Positions 27,507 to 36,314 are shown, numbered from the stretch's first letter. The stretch: DNA of 64,000 bases from JAWVFM01 sp963771655 (GCA_963771655.1 CAVYUG010000018.1:102604-166603), one strand, 5' to 3'. Notes: generated by a model not told the origin, from the letters alone. Numbers and translations: made by a program.

Positions 27507-28625
27507 ATGGCGATCGTCGACGTCCCCGAGGTCAGCCCCGATTCGATCGGCCTGCGCCCGTTCAGCGAGTTCGACGAGGCCAACGACGCGTGGCCACGGG
27601 GCGATCGCCCGGCGGCGATCCGCGAGGCGGCGGCTGAATTCCGGGCTCGGTTCGCCACCACCGAGAATCGCGTCCACGGCGTCCGCACGATCGACATCGC
27701 ATCCGCCGGCTACCCGGTGAAGTTCGCCTTCGGCGGCTCGGCGATCGGCGCCAACCCGTTCATCAACATCATCAACCGGCTCCAGGTGGTCCAGTTCGAG
27801 GACTTCGAGGGCCGGCTTCGCACTCTCGCCTACGAGCCCACCGTCCCCGAGGGCCCGGCCGAGGCGCCGTATTACGCCCAGCAGATCGAGCGCCTCGGCG
27901 AGTTCCTCTCCTACAAGGTTCTGGCGAATATCTGGAACCACCCCGACGAGGCGCTCGCGAAGACGGGACTGCGGGTCGAGGACGTCGACTTCGTGAGCTT
28001 CGACCACCTCCACGTCCAGGATCCCCGCTTCATCCTCGGCACGACCGAGCCCATCGAGGGAGAGGCCGCGCCGCGCGAGCCGCTCTTCCCAAACGCGAAG
28101 CTGATCGCTCAGCGCCGGGAGTGGGACACCTTCGTCTCGATCCACCCCATGCAGTGGGCCTGGTACGTGGGGGAGGGGATCAAGGACCTGCGGACCGACA
28201 AGGTCGTGCTCATCGACGGAGACGTCGAGCTCGGCAAGGGCTGCGCCCTGGTGTGGACGCCCGGCCACACCGATGGCAACCACTCGCTGTGCGTCAACAC
28301 CGACGAGGGCGTCTGGGTTTCGTCCGAGAACGGCGTCGCCGCCGACAACTGGCACCCGCACCTCTCGAAGATCCCCGGCGTGCGCAAGGCCGCCGAGTTC
28401 TTCGGGCGCGAGGTGATCCTGAACTCGAACACGCTCGAGGACTCGATCGACCAGTACGACTCGATGATCAAGGAAAAGGCGCTCGCCGACCCGAACCGCC
28501 GCGACCCGCGCTGGCTCAACGTCTTTCCCTCGTCCGAGATGGCGAGCTGGAAGCGCCAGTGGCCCGTGGTCCCGACGTACAGCTACGGCGGCATCAACAC
28601 GGGCCAACTAGTGCGCCCGTCCTAG
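27507..28625 (+). CDS. Metallo-beta-lactamase-fold hydrolase
   Basis: 372-residue soluble protein. The metal-binding pattern of the MBL fold is visible: FDHLHVQD (an HxHxD-like motif, about residue 165) and WTPGHTDGNHSLCV (second histidine, about residue 252), followed by ENGVAADNWHPHL. The N-terminal 140 residues are unusual for the fold and include GYPVKFAFGGSAIGANPF. GGGGGG just before the ATG at 27507 acts as ribosome binding site. No substrate can be named. It ends 4 nt before repeat copy C. Confidence 0.75.
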   Translation: MAIVDVPEVSPDSIGLRPFSEFDEANDAWPRGDRPAAIREAAAEFRARFATTENRVHGVRTIDIASAGYPVKFAFGGSAIGANPFINIINRLQVVQFEDFEGRLRTLAYEPTVPEGPAEAPYYAQQIERLGEFLSYKVLANIWNHPDEALAKTGLRVEDVDFVSFDHLHVQDPRFILGTTEPIEGEAAPREPLFPNAKLIAQRREWDTFVSIHPMQWAWYVGEGIKDLRTDKVVLIDGDVELGKGCALVWTPGHTDGNHSLCVNTDEGVWVSSENGVAADNWHPHLSKIPGVRKAAEFFGREVILNSNTLEDSIDQYDSMIKEKALADPNRRDPRWLNVFPSSEMASWKRQWPVVPTYSYGGINTGQLVRPS

Positions 28626-28628
28626 CGC

Positions 28629-28674
28629 CGAACGTCCCGCGCTGGGGGCTATGGGCGGCAGTCCGGGACGTTCG
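28629..28674 (+). repeat. 46-bp palindromic interspersed element, copy C
   Basis: It has exact ends CGAACGTCCC and GGGACGTTCG and the centre GGGGGCTATGGGC. It lies between two co-directional genes, starting 4 nt after the MBL-fold gene stop and ending 24 nt before the EamA gene start. Confidence 0.85.
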
Positions 28675-28697
28675 TGGCGGATGGCTAGCCTGGATGA

Positions 28698-29600
28698 GTG
28701 GATCGCCGCTCCTGGCTTCTTCTCCTCGGGCTATCGGCGATCTGGGGTGTCAGCTATCTCCTGATCAAGGTCGGGCTCCGCGACCTCTCGCCTGAGCTCG
28801 TCGCGTTCGCCCGGATCGCGCTCGCGGCGCTGGTGCTCCTGCCGCTCGCCGCTCACCGGCGGGCACTCGAGCCACTACGTGGACGGATCGGATGGGTCGT
28901 CGCACTCGGGGCGATCCAGGTCGCCGGCCCGTTCCTCCTGATCGCGGCGGGCGAGCGCTCGATCTCCTCCTCGCTCGCAGGCATCTTGGTCGCGACCACG
29001 CCGATCTTCACGGCGCTTCTCGCGCTGCGAATCGACCCCGAGGAGCGCTCGGAGGGAACGCGGCTCCTGGGCGTCGCGATCGGGGTCGCGGGCGTCATCG
29101 CGATCTTCGGCCTCGATCTCTCGGGCTCCGGCGTCCTCGGCGGGCTCGCAGTCGTCCTCGCCAGCGTCGGCTACGCAATCGGCGGGTTCATCTTCAAGGC
29201 GCGCTTCTCGGACGCTCCGCCGATCGGCGTCGTCTCGGGTGTGATGGCGGCCGGTGCGGTGATGCTGCTGCCCCCCGCGCTGGCGACACTGCCCTCCTCG
29301 GCGCCCTCTCTCGGCCCGCTCGCGGCGGTCGTCGCTCTCGGCCTCTTCGGCACCGGCCTGGCGTTCGTCATCTTCTATGCGCTGATCGCGAAGGTGGGCC
29401 CGGCGCGAACGATGCTCGTCTCCTACATCGCCCCGGGGTTCGCCGTGGTCTACGGCGCCTGGTTCCTCTCGGAGCCGATCACGGCGGGGAAGGCGCTCGG
29501 GCTCGTCGCGGTGCTGGCCGGCTCGTGGCTCGGGGCGGGCGGCCGCGTGCGAAGCGAGGTCTCGGTGGAGGAGGCGGCCGTGGCCTCCGAGGTCCGCTGA
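28698..29600 (+). CDS. EamA-family (DMT) metabolite transporter
   Basis: 300-residue drug/metabolite exporter with ten predicted helices in two EamA repeats. Typical pieces are AIWGVSYLLIKVGLRDLSPE in repeat one and ALIAKVGPARTMLVSYIAPG plus YGAWFLSEPITAGKALG in repeat two. It starts at GTG 28698 and is presumably used for efflux of an amino acid or other small metabolite. The C-terminal tail is charged and short. Substrate unknown. Confidence 0.9.
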   Translation: MDRRSWLLLLGLSAIWGVSYLLIKVGLRDLSPELVAFARIALAALVLLPLAAHRRALEPLRGRIGWVVALGAIQVAGPFLLIAAGERSISSSLAGILVATTPIFTALLALRIDPEERSEGTRLLGVAIGVAGVIAIFGLDLSGSGVLGGLAVVLASVGYAIGGFIFKARFSDAPPIGVVSGVMAAGAVMLLPPALATLPSSAPSLGPLAAVVALGLFGTGLAFVIFYALIAKVGPARTMLVSYIAPGFAVVYGAWFLSEPITAGKALGLVAVLAGSWLGAGGRVRSEVSVEEAAVASEVR

Positions 29601-29644
29601 CACGCGGGCTTCGTGACACCTCACGCCGGCCGATGCGGGTTGTA

Positions 29645-29657
29645 GTCGCATAGCGAC
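29645..29657. promoter_or_regulatory. Hyphenated palindrome, second copy of the 17964 motif
   Basis: GTCGCATAGCGAC, within the 18-base stretch TTGTAGTCGCATAGCGAC shared with the site at 17964-17978 (opposite orientation). Here it lies between convergent genes, so a simple promoter operator role is less clear; a further AGTCGCAT follows at once. Confidence 0.3.
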
Positions 29658-29708
29658 ACGAAGTCGCATCCCGGACAGAGAACCGTTACGAGAGCCAAAC
29701 GAAGCGCG

Positions 29709-30937
29709 CTAGACGGCGGCGGCGCGCCGCAAGGCAGGCGCCACGCGGTAGCGCTCCTCGCCGAGCTCGGCGTGGAGCGCGTCGAGGAGGGCCACGATCT
29801 CCGATTGCCCGATCTCCTCGGCCCACTCGATCGGACCGCGGGGCCAGTTGAAGCCGAGGCGCATCGCCGTGTCGATGTCCTCCGCGCTCGCCACTCCCTC
29901 CCCGAGCGCGAAGTGCGCCTCGTTGACGAGCTGGGCGAGGATGCGGCCCAGGACCAGGCCGGGGGTGCGGATCGGAACGCGTTCGACGTGCTCGCCCGCG
30001 GTCGCCGCCTCCTCGCCTCGCCGTCGAACAGCGGGTCGTCGGGCAGCTCGGTCAGGGGGCCCTCGGGGTCGTCGGGCCGGTGGGCGCCGTCGTCGTAGCG
30101 GTACCAGCCGCGCCCGGACTTGCGTCCCAGGCGGCCGGCGTCGACGAGGCGCGTCTGCAGCGGGCTCGGCCGCCAGCGCGGCTCGTGGAAGCTCTGCTCC
30201 CAGAACGACTTCGCGACCTCGAGGTTGACGTCCACGCCGACGAGGTCCATGAGCTCGAAGGGCCCCATGCGGAAGCCCCCGCCCATCCGGACGATCCGGT
30301 CGACCTGGTCGTGGGGGACGCCCTCGGTCACGAGCTTCAGCGCCTCGAGGCTGAACGGGCGCACGCAGCGGTTGGCGACGAAGCCGATCCCGTCGGCGGC
30401 ACGGATCGGGATGCGGCCCATCCGCTCGGCGGCAGCGGTCGCCTCCGCAAGCGCCCGCTCGCCACTCTCATCGCCCGCGACGATCTCGACGAGCCTCATG
30501 AGGGCCGGCGGGTTGAAGAAGTGCATGCCGATGACGCGGTCGCGATGCTCCACGCCGGCGGCGATCGCAGTGACTGAGAGCGAGGACGTGTTGGTGGCGA
30601 GGACCGCGTCGGGACCGCACAGGTCCTCGGCCTCCCTGAAGAGCGTGCGCTTGAGCTCGAGGTCCTCAGGCGCGGCCTCGATCACGAGCTCGCAGCCGGA
30701 CAGGTCGCCAACGTGGGGGGCCGGATTGAGACGCCCCTCGGCGGCGCGAGCGTCGTCCTCGCTCCACCGCGCTCGCTCGGCCCCGCGCGCAAGGTCTCGC
30801 CGCAGGCGATCGACGCCGCGATCGAGCGCCTCGCCGATCGGGTCGTGGAGAAAGGTCTCGAACCCGCCCAGGGCCGCGACCTGAGCGATCCCGGCGCCCA
30901 TCGTCCCGGCGCCGACGACTCCTACCCGCTCCACCAT
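29709..30937 (-). pseudogene. 3-hydroxyacyl-CoA dehydrogenase, interrupted by a frameshift
   Basis: NAD-dependent enzyme of fatty-acid beta-oxidation. The first frame starts at ATG 30937 with VGVVGAGTMGAGIAQVAALG, followed by IEAAPEDLELK, LATNTSSLSVTAIA, IGMHFFNPPALMRLVEIV and GFVANRC. It leaves the family at about 30010-30020, within a GAGG-rich run, where the C-terminal dimer domain continues in another frame (GRILAQLVNEAHFALGEG, then DTAMRLGFNWPRGPIEW). One missing base would join both. The intact family protein would be about 410 residues. It is the last gene of the acyl-CoA dehydrogenase operon, just after repeat copy D. Confidence 0.87.
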
Positions 30938-30940
30938 CGC

Positions 30941-30986
30941 CGAACGTCCCTGAACCCCGGCTATAGCCCCTACTCCGGGACGTTCT
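30941..30986 (-). repeat. 46-bp palindromic interspersed element, copy D
   Basis: It has ends CGAACGTCCC and GGGACGTTCT (one mismatch to perfect inversion) and the centre CCGGCTATAGCCCC. On the minus strand it is very close to copy B. It overlaps the last codons and stop of the acyl-CoA dehydrogenase gene and ends 3 nt before the next start, so it lies inside an operon. Confidence 0.85.
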
Positions 30987-32157
30987 GGCCAGTGGAGCGC
31001 GCCGGACGCATCGCGTCGATGCCGGTCGCCGCGCGCCCGATGATGAGCTTTTGGATCTGCGAGGTGCCCTCGTACAGCGTCGTGACGCGCGCGTCGCGCA
31101 TGTACCGCTCGACGGGGTGGTCGTCGACGTACCCGGAGCCGCCGTGCACCTGGATCGCGAGGTTCGCGCACTCAACGGCCGACTCGGTCGCGTAGAGCTT
31201 CGCCACCGAGGTCTCGGTCGTCGACGGCTTGCCCGCGTCCTTCAGAAGACCGGCGCGCCGGACGAGCATCCGGGCCGCGTCGGTGCGCACCTGAATGTCG
31301 GCGATCATCTCCTGGACGAGCTGGAAGCTCGCGATCGGAACGCCGAACTGCTTGCGCTCGGTCGCGTAGGCCACGGAGGCGTCGAGGCATCCCTGGCAGA
31401 TGCCGACGCAGCCCGATGCCACCGAGTAGCGCCCGGAGTCGAGCGCCGACATCGCAACGTTGAAGCCGTCACCGACCTCGCCGAGCAGGGCGTCGTCGCC
31501 GACCTCGACCCCGTCGAAGGCGAGCGATGCGGTGTCGGACGCGCGCAGGCCAAGCTTGCCGTGGATCTCCTGGTGCGAGAAGCCGTCGGAGTCGGTGGGG
31601 ACGAGGAAGCAGCAGATCCCGCGATGGGCCTTCTCGGGGTCCGCCTGGGCGAAGACGAGAGCGACCTCGGCGACGTTGCCGAGCGAGATCCACATCTTCT
31701 GGCCGTTGATGCGCCAGCCGCCGTCGATCTTCTCCGCCCGAGTGCGCATGGACGCCGGGTCAGAGCCCGCATCCGGCTCGGTGAGGCCGAAGCACCCGAA
31801 CGCCTCGCCCGCGCAGAGCCCGGGCAGCCAACGCCGCTTCTGCTCCTCGGTCCCCCAGCGCTCGATCGAGCCGCACACGAGCGAGGTCTGGACGGAGACG
31901 ACCGTTCGCATCGCCGAGTCGCCCCTGCCGACCTGCTCGACGATGAGGCCGTAGCTCGTGTAGTCGAGCCCCCGGCCTCCGTGGTCCTCGGCGACGGGAG
32001 CGCCGAGGTAGCCCATCTCGCCGACGCGCCGGGCGAGGTCGATGTCGAACCTCTGCGCGCGGTCGCTCTCCCGCGCCCGCGGGACGATCTCGTTGTCGGT
32101 GAAGTCCCGCGCCGTCTCGTAGATCAGCTGCTGCTCGTCGGAGAGCTCGAGGTCCAC
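30970..32157 (-). CDS. Acyl-CoA dehydrogenase
   Basis: 395-residue FAD enzyme that introduces the alpha,beta double bond into acyl-CoA. Seen are CFGLTEPDAGSDPASM (FAD/substrate contact), QKMWISLGNVAEVALVFA, YATERKQFGVPIASFQLVQ, QVHGGSGYVDDHPVERYMRD and the catalytic glutamate in TTLYEGTSQIQ. The start is GTG at 32157, 7 nt after the aminotransferase stop. The last few residues (GQNVPE) and the stop codon are provided by repeat copy D, so the native C-terminus may have been altered by insertion of the element. Confidence 0.95.
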   Translation of the reverse strand: MDLELSDEQQLIYETARDFTDNEIVPRARESDRAQRFDIDLARRVGEMGYLGAPVAEDHGGRGLDYTSYGLIVEQVGRGDSAMRTVVSVQTSLVCGSIERWGTEEQKRRWLPGLCAGEAFGCFGLTEPDAGSDPASMRTRAEKIDGGWRINGQKMWISLGNVAEVALVFAQADPEKAHRGICCFLVPTDSDGFSHQEIHGKLGLRASDTASLAFDGVEVGDDALLGEVGDGFNVAMSALDSGRYSVASGCVGICQGCLDASVAYATERKQFGVPIASFQLVQEMIADIQVRTDAARMLVRRAGLLKDAGKPSTTETSVAKLYATESAVECANLAIQVHGGSGYVDDHPVERYMRDARVTTLYEGTSQIQKLIIGRAATGIDAMRPARSTGQNVPE

Positions 32158-32164
32158 GCCGGGT

Positions 32165-32962
32165 CTACTCCGTGCCGCCGAGCCAGTCGGCGATCAGCCC
32201 GTCGAACGCCTCCCGCGCCTCCTGGGTGCGCGAGCCGTGGCGGTCGAGCTCCCTGTCGTCGACGGAGCTGACGGGCTGCACCTCTCGCACAGTCGAGGCG
32301 AGGAAGGCCTCGCGCGCCTCCAGGAGATCGCCGAGCGGATAGTCGCCCTCCTCCACGCCGTCGAGCAGCTCCATCAGCCTCCGCCGGGTGATCGAGTCGA
32401 GGATGCCGGCGGGGAGGTGGGGCGTACGGAGAACGTCGTCGCCGCCCACCCAGAAGATCGTCGAGGTCGGCGGCTCGAGGACGATTCCGTCCGGGCGCAC
32501 CAGCAGCGCCTCGTCAGCCCCCTGCTCCTTCGCTAGCCGCGTGGCCTGCATGTTCGCTCCGTAGGAGAGCGTCTTGGCGCCGGTGAGAATCACCGTCGGC
32601 GCGTAGGTGACGCTCTGAAGGCTCACCGACGGCCCGAGGTCGGGCAGCTCCTCGATCGCCGCGATCCGGCGCCCGCCCCGCGTCATCACGAGCCGAAGCT
32701 GAGCGTCGCCGTCCCCGTGCTCGGCCAGCAGCGCCTCGATCTCGCGCTCGATTGCCGCGCGGTCGATCGGCAGGTGGATCTGCGCGCCGGAGCGCTCGAG
32801 GCGGTCGAGGTGCTCGTCGAGCGCGTACGGGCGGCCGTCGTAGAGCCGGAGCACCTCGAAAACGCCGTCGCCCCGGTAGAGCCCGTCGTCCTTGAGCGGA
32901 ATGACCGCTTCCGCGGTGGGGGAGATGCGCCCGTCGACGCTCACGATCTCGTTCACCGGCAT
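32165..32962 (-). CDS. Class IV (fold-type IV) PLP-dependent aminotransferase
   Basis: 265-residue enzyme of the branched-chain/D-amino-acid aminotransferase and 4-amino-4-deoxychorismate lyase family. The pattern GLYRGDGVFEVLRLYDGRPY at the N-terminus, the lysine in AKTLSYGANMQATRLAKEQG that should form the PLP Schiff base, and DEALLVRPDGIVLEPPTSTIF are all present. The exact activity cannot be chosen between ADC lyase and aminotransferase. It leads the operon with acyl-CoA dehydrogenase and hydroxyacyl-CoA dehydrogenase and is divergent from the glycosidase gene. Confidence 0.88.
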   Translation of the reverse strand: MPVNEIVSVDGRISPTAEAVIPLKDDGLYRGDGVFEVLRLYDGRPYALDEHLDRLERSGAQIHLPIDRAAIEREIEALLAEHGDGDAQLRLVMTRGGRRIAAIEELPDLGPSVSLQSVTYAPTVILTGAKTLSYGANMQATRLAKEQGADEALLVRPDGIVLEPPTSTIFWVGGDDVLRTPHLPAGILDSITRRRLMELLDGVEEGDYPLGDLLEAREAFLASTVREVQPVSSVDDRELDRHGSRTQEAREAFDGLIADWLGGTE

Positions 32963-33068
32963 CAGGCCCGAGGCTATCCAAGCGACGCCGCCCGGCGCCG
33001 CCCGGGCACGCGATGCCGCGAATCGGCGAACCGGCGCGCTATCAAAAGCGGTTTGTTACATATACCGA

Positions 33069-33086
33069 GAATCGGCTAGCCGATTC
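33069..33086. promoter_or_regulatory. Perfect 18-bp palindrome, probable operator
   Basis: GAATCGGCTAGCCGATTC is fully self-complementary without a spacer and lies 18 bp before the start at 33104, within the 141-bp divergent gap. A related half-site, CGAATCGGCG, occurs at about 33018-33027. The region between them is A/T-richer (TTGTTACATATA), suitable for a promoter. A dimeric repressor could control one or both divergent genes. Confidence 0.5.
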
Positions 33087-33103
33087 GGCGTAGGAAGGGG
33101 TAG

Positions 33104-34306
33104 GTGCTCCGACGCTTCGGACAAGTTGCGGTCTGGCTCGCTGCGGCGGCGGCCCTCGCACCCGTGCCCCACAGCCACGCGAGCCCTCCCACCGACTGGC
33201 AGCGGGGGATGAACCTCGTCGCCTGGAACCGGACCGGGTACAGCGAGGTCGACTCTCCCGGCGTCCGGACGATGTCCACGATGAGTCGCGACGGGGGCAT
33301 CGGCACGGTCGTCCTCACGCCGACGAACTATGCGAGCCCGGGCGACACCCGCAACCCGAGCACCATCGACCGCCGGTGGACGGATGGGAGCGTCGTGAAG
33401 AACGAGAGCAACGCGAGCGTCCGCCATGCCGCGTGCGCGGCGCGTGTCGGAGTCTCCGGCGGCTACGACGGGCCGGGCGGCCTGACGGTGGCTCTCAAGC
33501 CCCAGGTCGACCCGAAGGGCTTCGGATTCTTCCGCGGGGAGATCGACCCTCACGGCGCGAACCTCGACACGTTCTGGGCGGCGTACTCGAAGCTGATCGT
33601 CCACTACGCGCGCCTCGCGATCGAGTCGGGAGCATCCACGCTCGTGGTGGGAACGGAGCTGAGCGCGCTCACCGCGGTCACCGACGGACGGGGCACGCTC
33701 GTCCGAAACGACGCGGGCGAGGCCGTCCCCGAGGCCGCCGACACGGCGCGATGGCAGGCGCTCATCGACCGGGTGCGCTCGGCGAGGGCACCGCGCTGGA
33801 GCTGCCCCGGCCCCGACCATCGGGCTCGCCCACTCCCGGGCACACACCGCTTCTCGGGTGACGGGATCCAGGCCGCCTACGCGTCGAACTGGGCGTCGAT
33901 GAGCGGGGTCGGGTTCTGGGACTCGGTCGACCGCGTCGGCACGGACTTCTACTGGAACGGGCAATCCCTGGACCAGAGCTTCGCCAAGATCGCCGCGGTG
34001 GAGGGCGGCATCCGCGCGCGGACCGGCTCCTACAAGCCCTTCGTCTACACCGAGATCGGATACGACGGCGCCTCGGATCCAGCGGGCGTGGGCCTCGCGA
34101 GCGCGGACCAGAACCGCGCGGCGCAGTACCGAGACGCGTTCGAATTCTGGTCGGCGAAGGTGTCCGGCGGCGAGGCCCCATGGTTCGACGGCTTCTGGTG
34201 GTGGGATCGCTACGCCGACGCGGATCCCGGTTGGCCGGGGGGCAAGCGGGACGCGTGGACGCCCGGTGAGCTTGCGATGCAGGCCCTCTGCTCCTGGCAG
34301 TGCTGA
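33104..34306 (+). CDS. Secreted GH113-like glycoside hydrolase
   Basis: 400-residue exported enzyme. A signal peptide covers about residues 1-26 (cleaved near SHA/SPP). The (beta/alpha)8 pattern resembles GH113 beta-mannanases: QRGMNLVAWNRTGYS, VALKPQVDPKGFGFFRGEID, LVVGTELSALT with the likely acid/base glutamate, VYTEIGYDGAS with the likely nucleophile, and a closing APWFDGFWWWDRY. A Pro/Arg-rich stretch near residues 230-245 is atypical and could reflect local sequence errors. Substrate is probably a beta-linked polysaccharide. The GTG start follows the palindrome at 33069 by 18 bp. Confidence 0.8.
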   Translation: MLRRFGQVAVWLAAAAALAPVPHSHASPPTDWQRGMNLVAWNRTGYSEVDSPGVRTMSTMSRDGGIGTVVLTPTNYASPGDTRNPSTIDRRWTDGSVVKNESNASVRHAACAARVGVSGGYDGPGGLTVALKPQVDPKGFGFFRGEIDPHGANLDTFWAAYSKLIVHYARLAIESGASTLVVGTELSALTAVTDGRGTLVRNDAGEAVPEAADTARWQALIDRVRSARAPRWSCPGPDHRARPLPGTHRFSGDGIQAAYASNWASMSGVGFWDSVDRVGTDFYWNGQSLDQSFAKIAAVEGGIRARTGSYKPFVYTEIGYDGASDPAGVGLASADQNRAAQYRDAFEFWSAKVSGGEAPWFDGFWWWDRYADADPGWPGGKRDAWTPGELAMQALCSWQC

Positions 34307-34313
34307 GCTCGGA

Positions 34314-35519
34314 TCAGGCCTCGAGGTTCTCGATCACGGTCGCGACACCCTGGCCGACGCCGACGCACAGCGACGCGATCCCGTAGCGAGCGCCGCGGCG
34401 GCGCAGCTCGTAGGCAAGCGTGGTCACGAGGCGGGCGCCGGAGCAGCCGAGCGGGTGTCCGAGCGCGATCGCCCCGCCGTTCACGTTCAGGCGGTCCTCG
34501 TCGATCCCGAGCTCGCGAGCGCAGGCGAGCACCTGCGAGGCGAAGGCCTCGTTGATCTCGATGAGATCGACATCCGCCAGCTGGAGGCCCGCGGCGCGAA
34601 GTGCCCGGGGGATGGCTTCGGCCGGGCCCATTCCCATGACGGCGGGGTCCACGCCCGCGACGCCGATGGCGACGACTCTCGCGAGCGGGCTCGCGCCGAG
34701 CGCGGCGGCCCGCTCGCCGGAGGCGAGAACGAGGCACGCGGCGCCGTCGTTCAGCGTCGATGCATTGCCGGCGGTGACCGTGCCGCCGTCCCGAAACGCC
34801 GGGGGCAGCGAGGCCAGGCGTTCGAGCGAGGTGTCGGGCCGGGGCCCCTCGTCACGATCCACCACCGCGACCTTGCCCTTGCCGGCCGGGGCCTCCACGG
34901 CGACGATCTCGTCGTCGAAGCGCCCGCTCTCGGCCGCCGCGACGGCGCGCTGGTGGCTGCGCAGGGCGAAGGCGTCCTGGTCCTCCCGCGAGATCCCGTA
35001 TCGCTCGGCGACGTTCTCGCCCGTCTCGCCCATCGACTCGGTCGAGTGGAGCTCGGCCATACGGGGGTTGACGAGGCGCCATCCGAGCGCGGTGTCGTGC
35101 ATCGTCTGCGGGCCGCGCGGCAGGCCGGTCTCGGGCTTCGGGACGACCCACGGCGCCCGGCTCATGGACTCGACGCCGCCCGCGAGGTAGAGGTCAGCCT
35201 CGCCAAGGCGAAGCGCCCGCGACGCCTGGTTCACGGCCTCGAGGCCGGAGGCGCAGAGCCGGTTGACCGTGACCCCGGGGATCGAGGCCGGGAGGCCGGC
35301 GAGCAGGCTCGCCATCCGGGCGACGTCGCGATTGTCCTCGCCGGCCTGGTTCGCGGCGCCGAAGTACACGTCGGCGATGTCGCCTGGATCGATGCCCGTT
35401 CGCCCGACGGCCGACGAGACGACGTGCGCCGCAAGGTCGTCGGGCCGCACGCCGGAGAGCGCGCCGCGGTAACGCCCCATCGGCGTGCGTACGGCGTCGA
35501 TGATCACGGCGTCGGGCAC
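34314..35519 (-). CDS. Acetyl-CoA acetyltransferase (thiolase)
   Basis: 401-residue thiolase that cleaves 3-ketoacyl-CoA or condenses two acetyl-CoA. Active-site residues are visible: the nucleophilic cysteine in VNRLCASGLEAVNQA, the histidine in GGAIALGHPLGCSGARL and the second cysteine in LCVGVGQGVATV. GTG at 35519 gives the canonical beginning PDAVIIDAVRTPMGRYRGAL; the longer frame runs into the divergent gene. Together with the acyl-CoA and hydroxyacyl-CoA dehydrogenases nearby it supports fatty-acid oxidation. Confidence 0.95.
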   Translation of the reverse strand: MPDAVIIDAVRTPMGRYRGALSGVRPDDLAAHVVSSAVGRTGIDPGDIADVYFGAANQAGEDNRDVARMASLLAGLPASIPGVTVNRLCASGLEAVNQASRALRLGEADLYLAGGVESMSRAPWVVPKPETGLPRGPQTMHDTALGWRLVNPRMAELHSTESMGETGENVAERYGISREDQDAFALRSHQRAVAAAESGRFDDEIVAVEAPAGKGKVAVVDRDEGPRPDTSLERLASLPPAFRDGGTVTAGNASTLNDGAACLVLASGERAAALGASPLARVVAIGVAGVDPAVMGMGPAEAIPRALRAAGLQLADVDLIEINEAFASQVLACARELGIDEDRLNVNGGAIALGHPLGCSGARLVTTLAYELRRRGARYGIASLCVGVGQGVATVIENLEA

Positions 35520-35550
35520 GCTTACATCATCTAAGGTTGGCGGCGAGCCC

Positions 35551-35844
35551 GTGGATTTCATCCTTCTCACCCTCGGGATGGTGGGCTTCATCGTCCTGTT
35601 GCTCGTCCTCCTCGCCCGCGCCTATCCAGGGAGCGGCGCGGACCTCGTCGACTGGCGTCCGACCCGCTCGCCGGAGCTCGAGGCGCAGCTCGAGGTGGAG
35701 GACCTCTCGCAGATGATCGAGGCGCAGAACGAATACCGCCGTCGGCGCGGAGTGCCCGACCTGACCGAGGACGACGCCGAGAAGATGGCGCGTGAGGACG
35801 AGGCGATCCGCGAGCGCGGCCGGAGGGCGTGGCAAGAGCCCTGA
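35551..35844 (+). CDS. Small single-pass membrane protein
   Basis: 97 residues from GTG 35551: one N-terminal transmembrane helix (FILLTLGMVGFIVLLLVLLA) and a charged, helical cytosolic tail (LSQMIEAQNEYRRRRGVPDLTEDDAEKMAREDEAIRERGRR). The pattern looks like a genuine actinobacterial small membrane protein of unknown function. It is divergent from the thiolase and overlaps the next gene by 16 nt. Confidence 0.65.
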   Translation: MDFILLTLGMVGFIVLLLVLLARAYPGSGADLVDWRPTRSPELEAQLEVEDLSQMIEAQNEYRRRRGVPDLTEDDAEKMAREDEAIRERGRRAWQEP

Positions 35845-36314
35845 TCGTCGGCTGCGGCTGTCGCGGGCGCGCGATCGCCGGAGCGCTGAGCGAGGCGGGG
35901 TGGCTGGTTCGCGGCACCTCGCGCGACTCCGAGGGACTGGCGGCGATAAAGGAGGCCGGCATCGAGGCCGAGCTCGCCGACCCCGACCGTCCGGGCACGG
36001 TGCTCGATTCGGCGGGCGACGTCGCCGTGGTGGTCTGGCTGCTCGGCTCGGCAAGCGGCGACAGGGCCGCCACCGAAGCGATCCACGGGTCGCGGCTCGA
36101 GCGGCTGCTCGAGAAGCTCGTCGATTCGCCCGTCCGCGCGTTCGTCTACGAGGCGACGGGGTCGGCGCCGGCCGGGCAGCTTGCGGCGGGGTCGCGGCTG
36201 GTCAGGGCGGCCGGCGAGCGCTGGCGCATCCCGGTCACGGTTGTAGAGGCGGACCCTGGAGGTCCGGAGGCCTGGGCGGCGCTTATTGAAGCGGCTTCGG
36301 CGGGACCTGCTTGA
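35829..36314 (+). CDS. Rossmann-fold NAD(P)-binding protein, short
   Basis: 161-residue protein beginning with a dinucleotide-binding strand-loop, ALIVGCGCRGRAIAGALSEAG, then TSRD as the likely adenosine-ribose contact. Extended-SDR-like strands follow (VAVVVWLLGSA, VRAFVYEATGS), but the catalytic YxxxK is not seen, so it may be a binding rather than redox protein. GTG start within the end of the preceding gene. Its last 32 bp overlap the convergent membrane-protein gene. Confidence 0.65.
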   Translation: MARALIVGCGCRGRAIAGALSEAGWLVRGTSRDSEGLAAIKEAGIEAELADPDRPGTVLDSAGDVAVVVWLLGSASGDRAATEAIHGSRLERLLEKLVDSPVRAFVYEATGSAPAGQLAAGSRLVRAAGERWRIPVTVVEADPGGPEAWAALIEAASAGPA

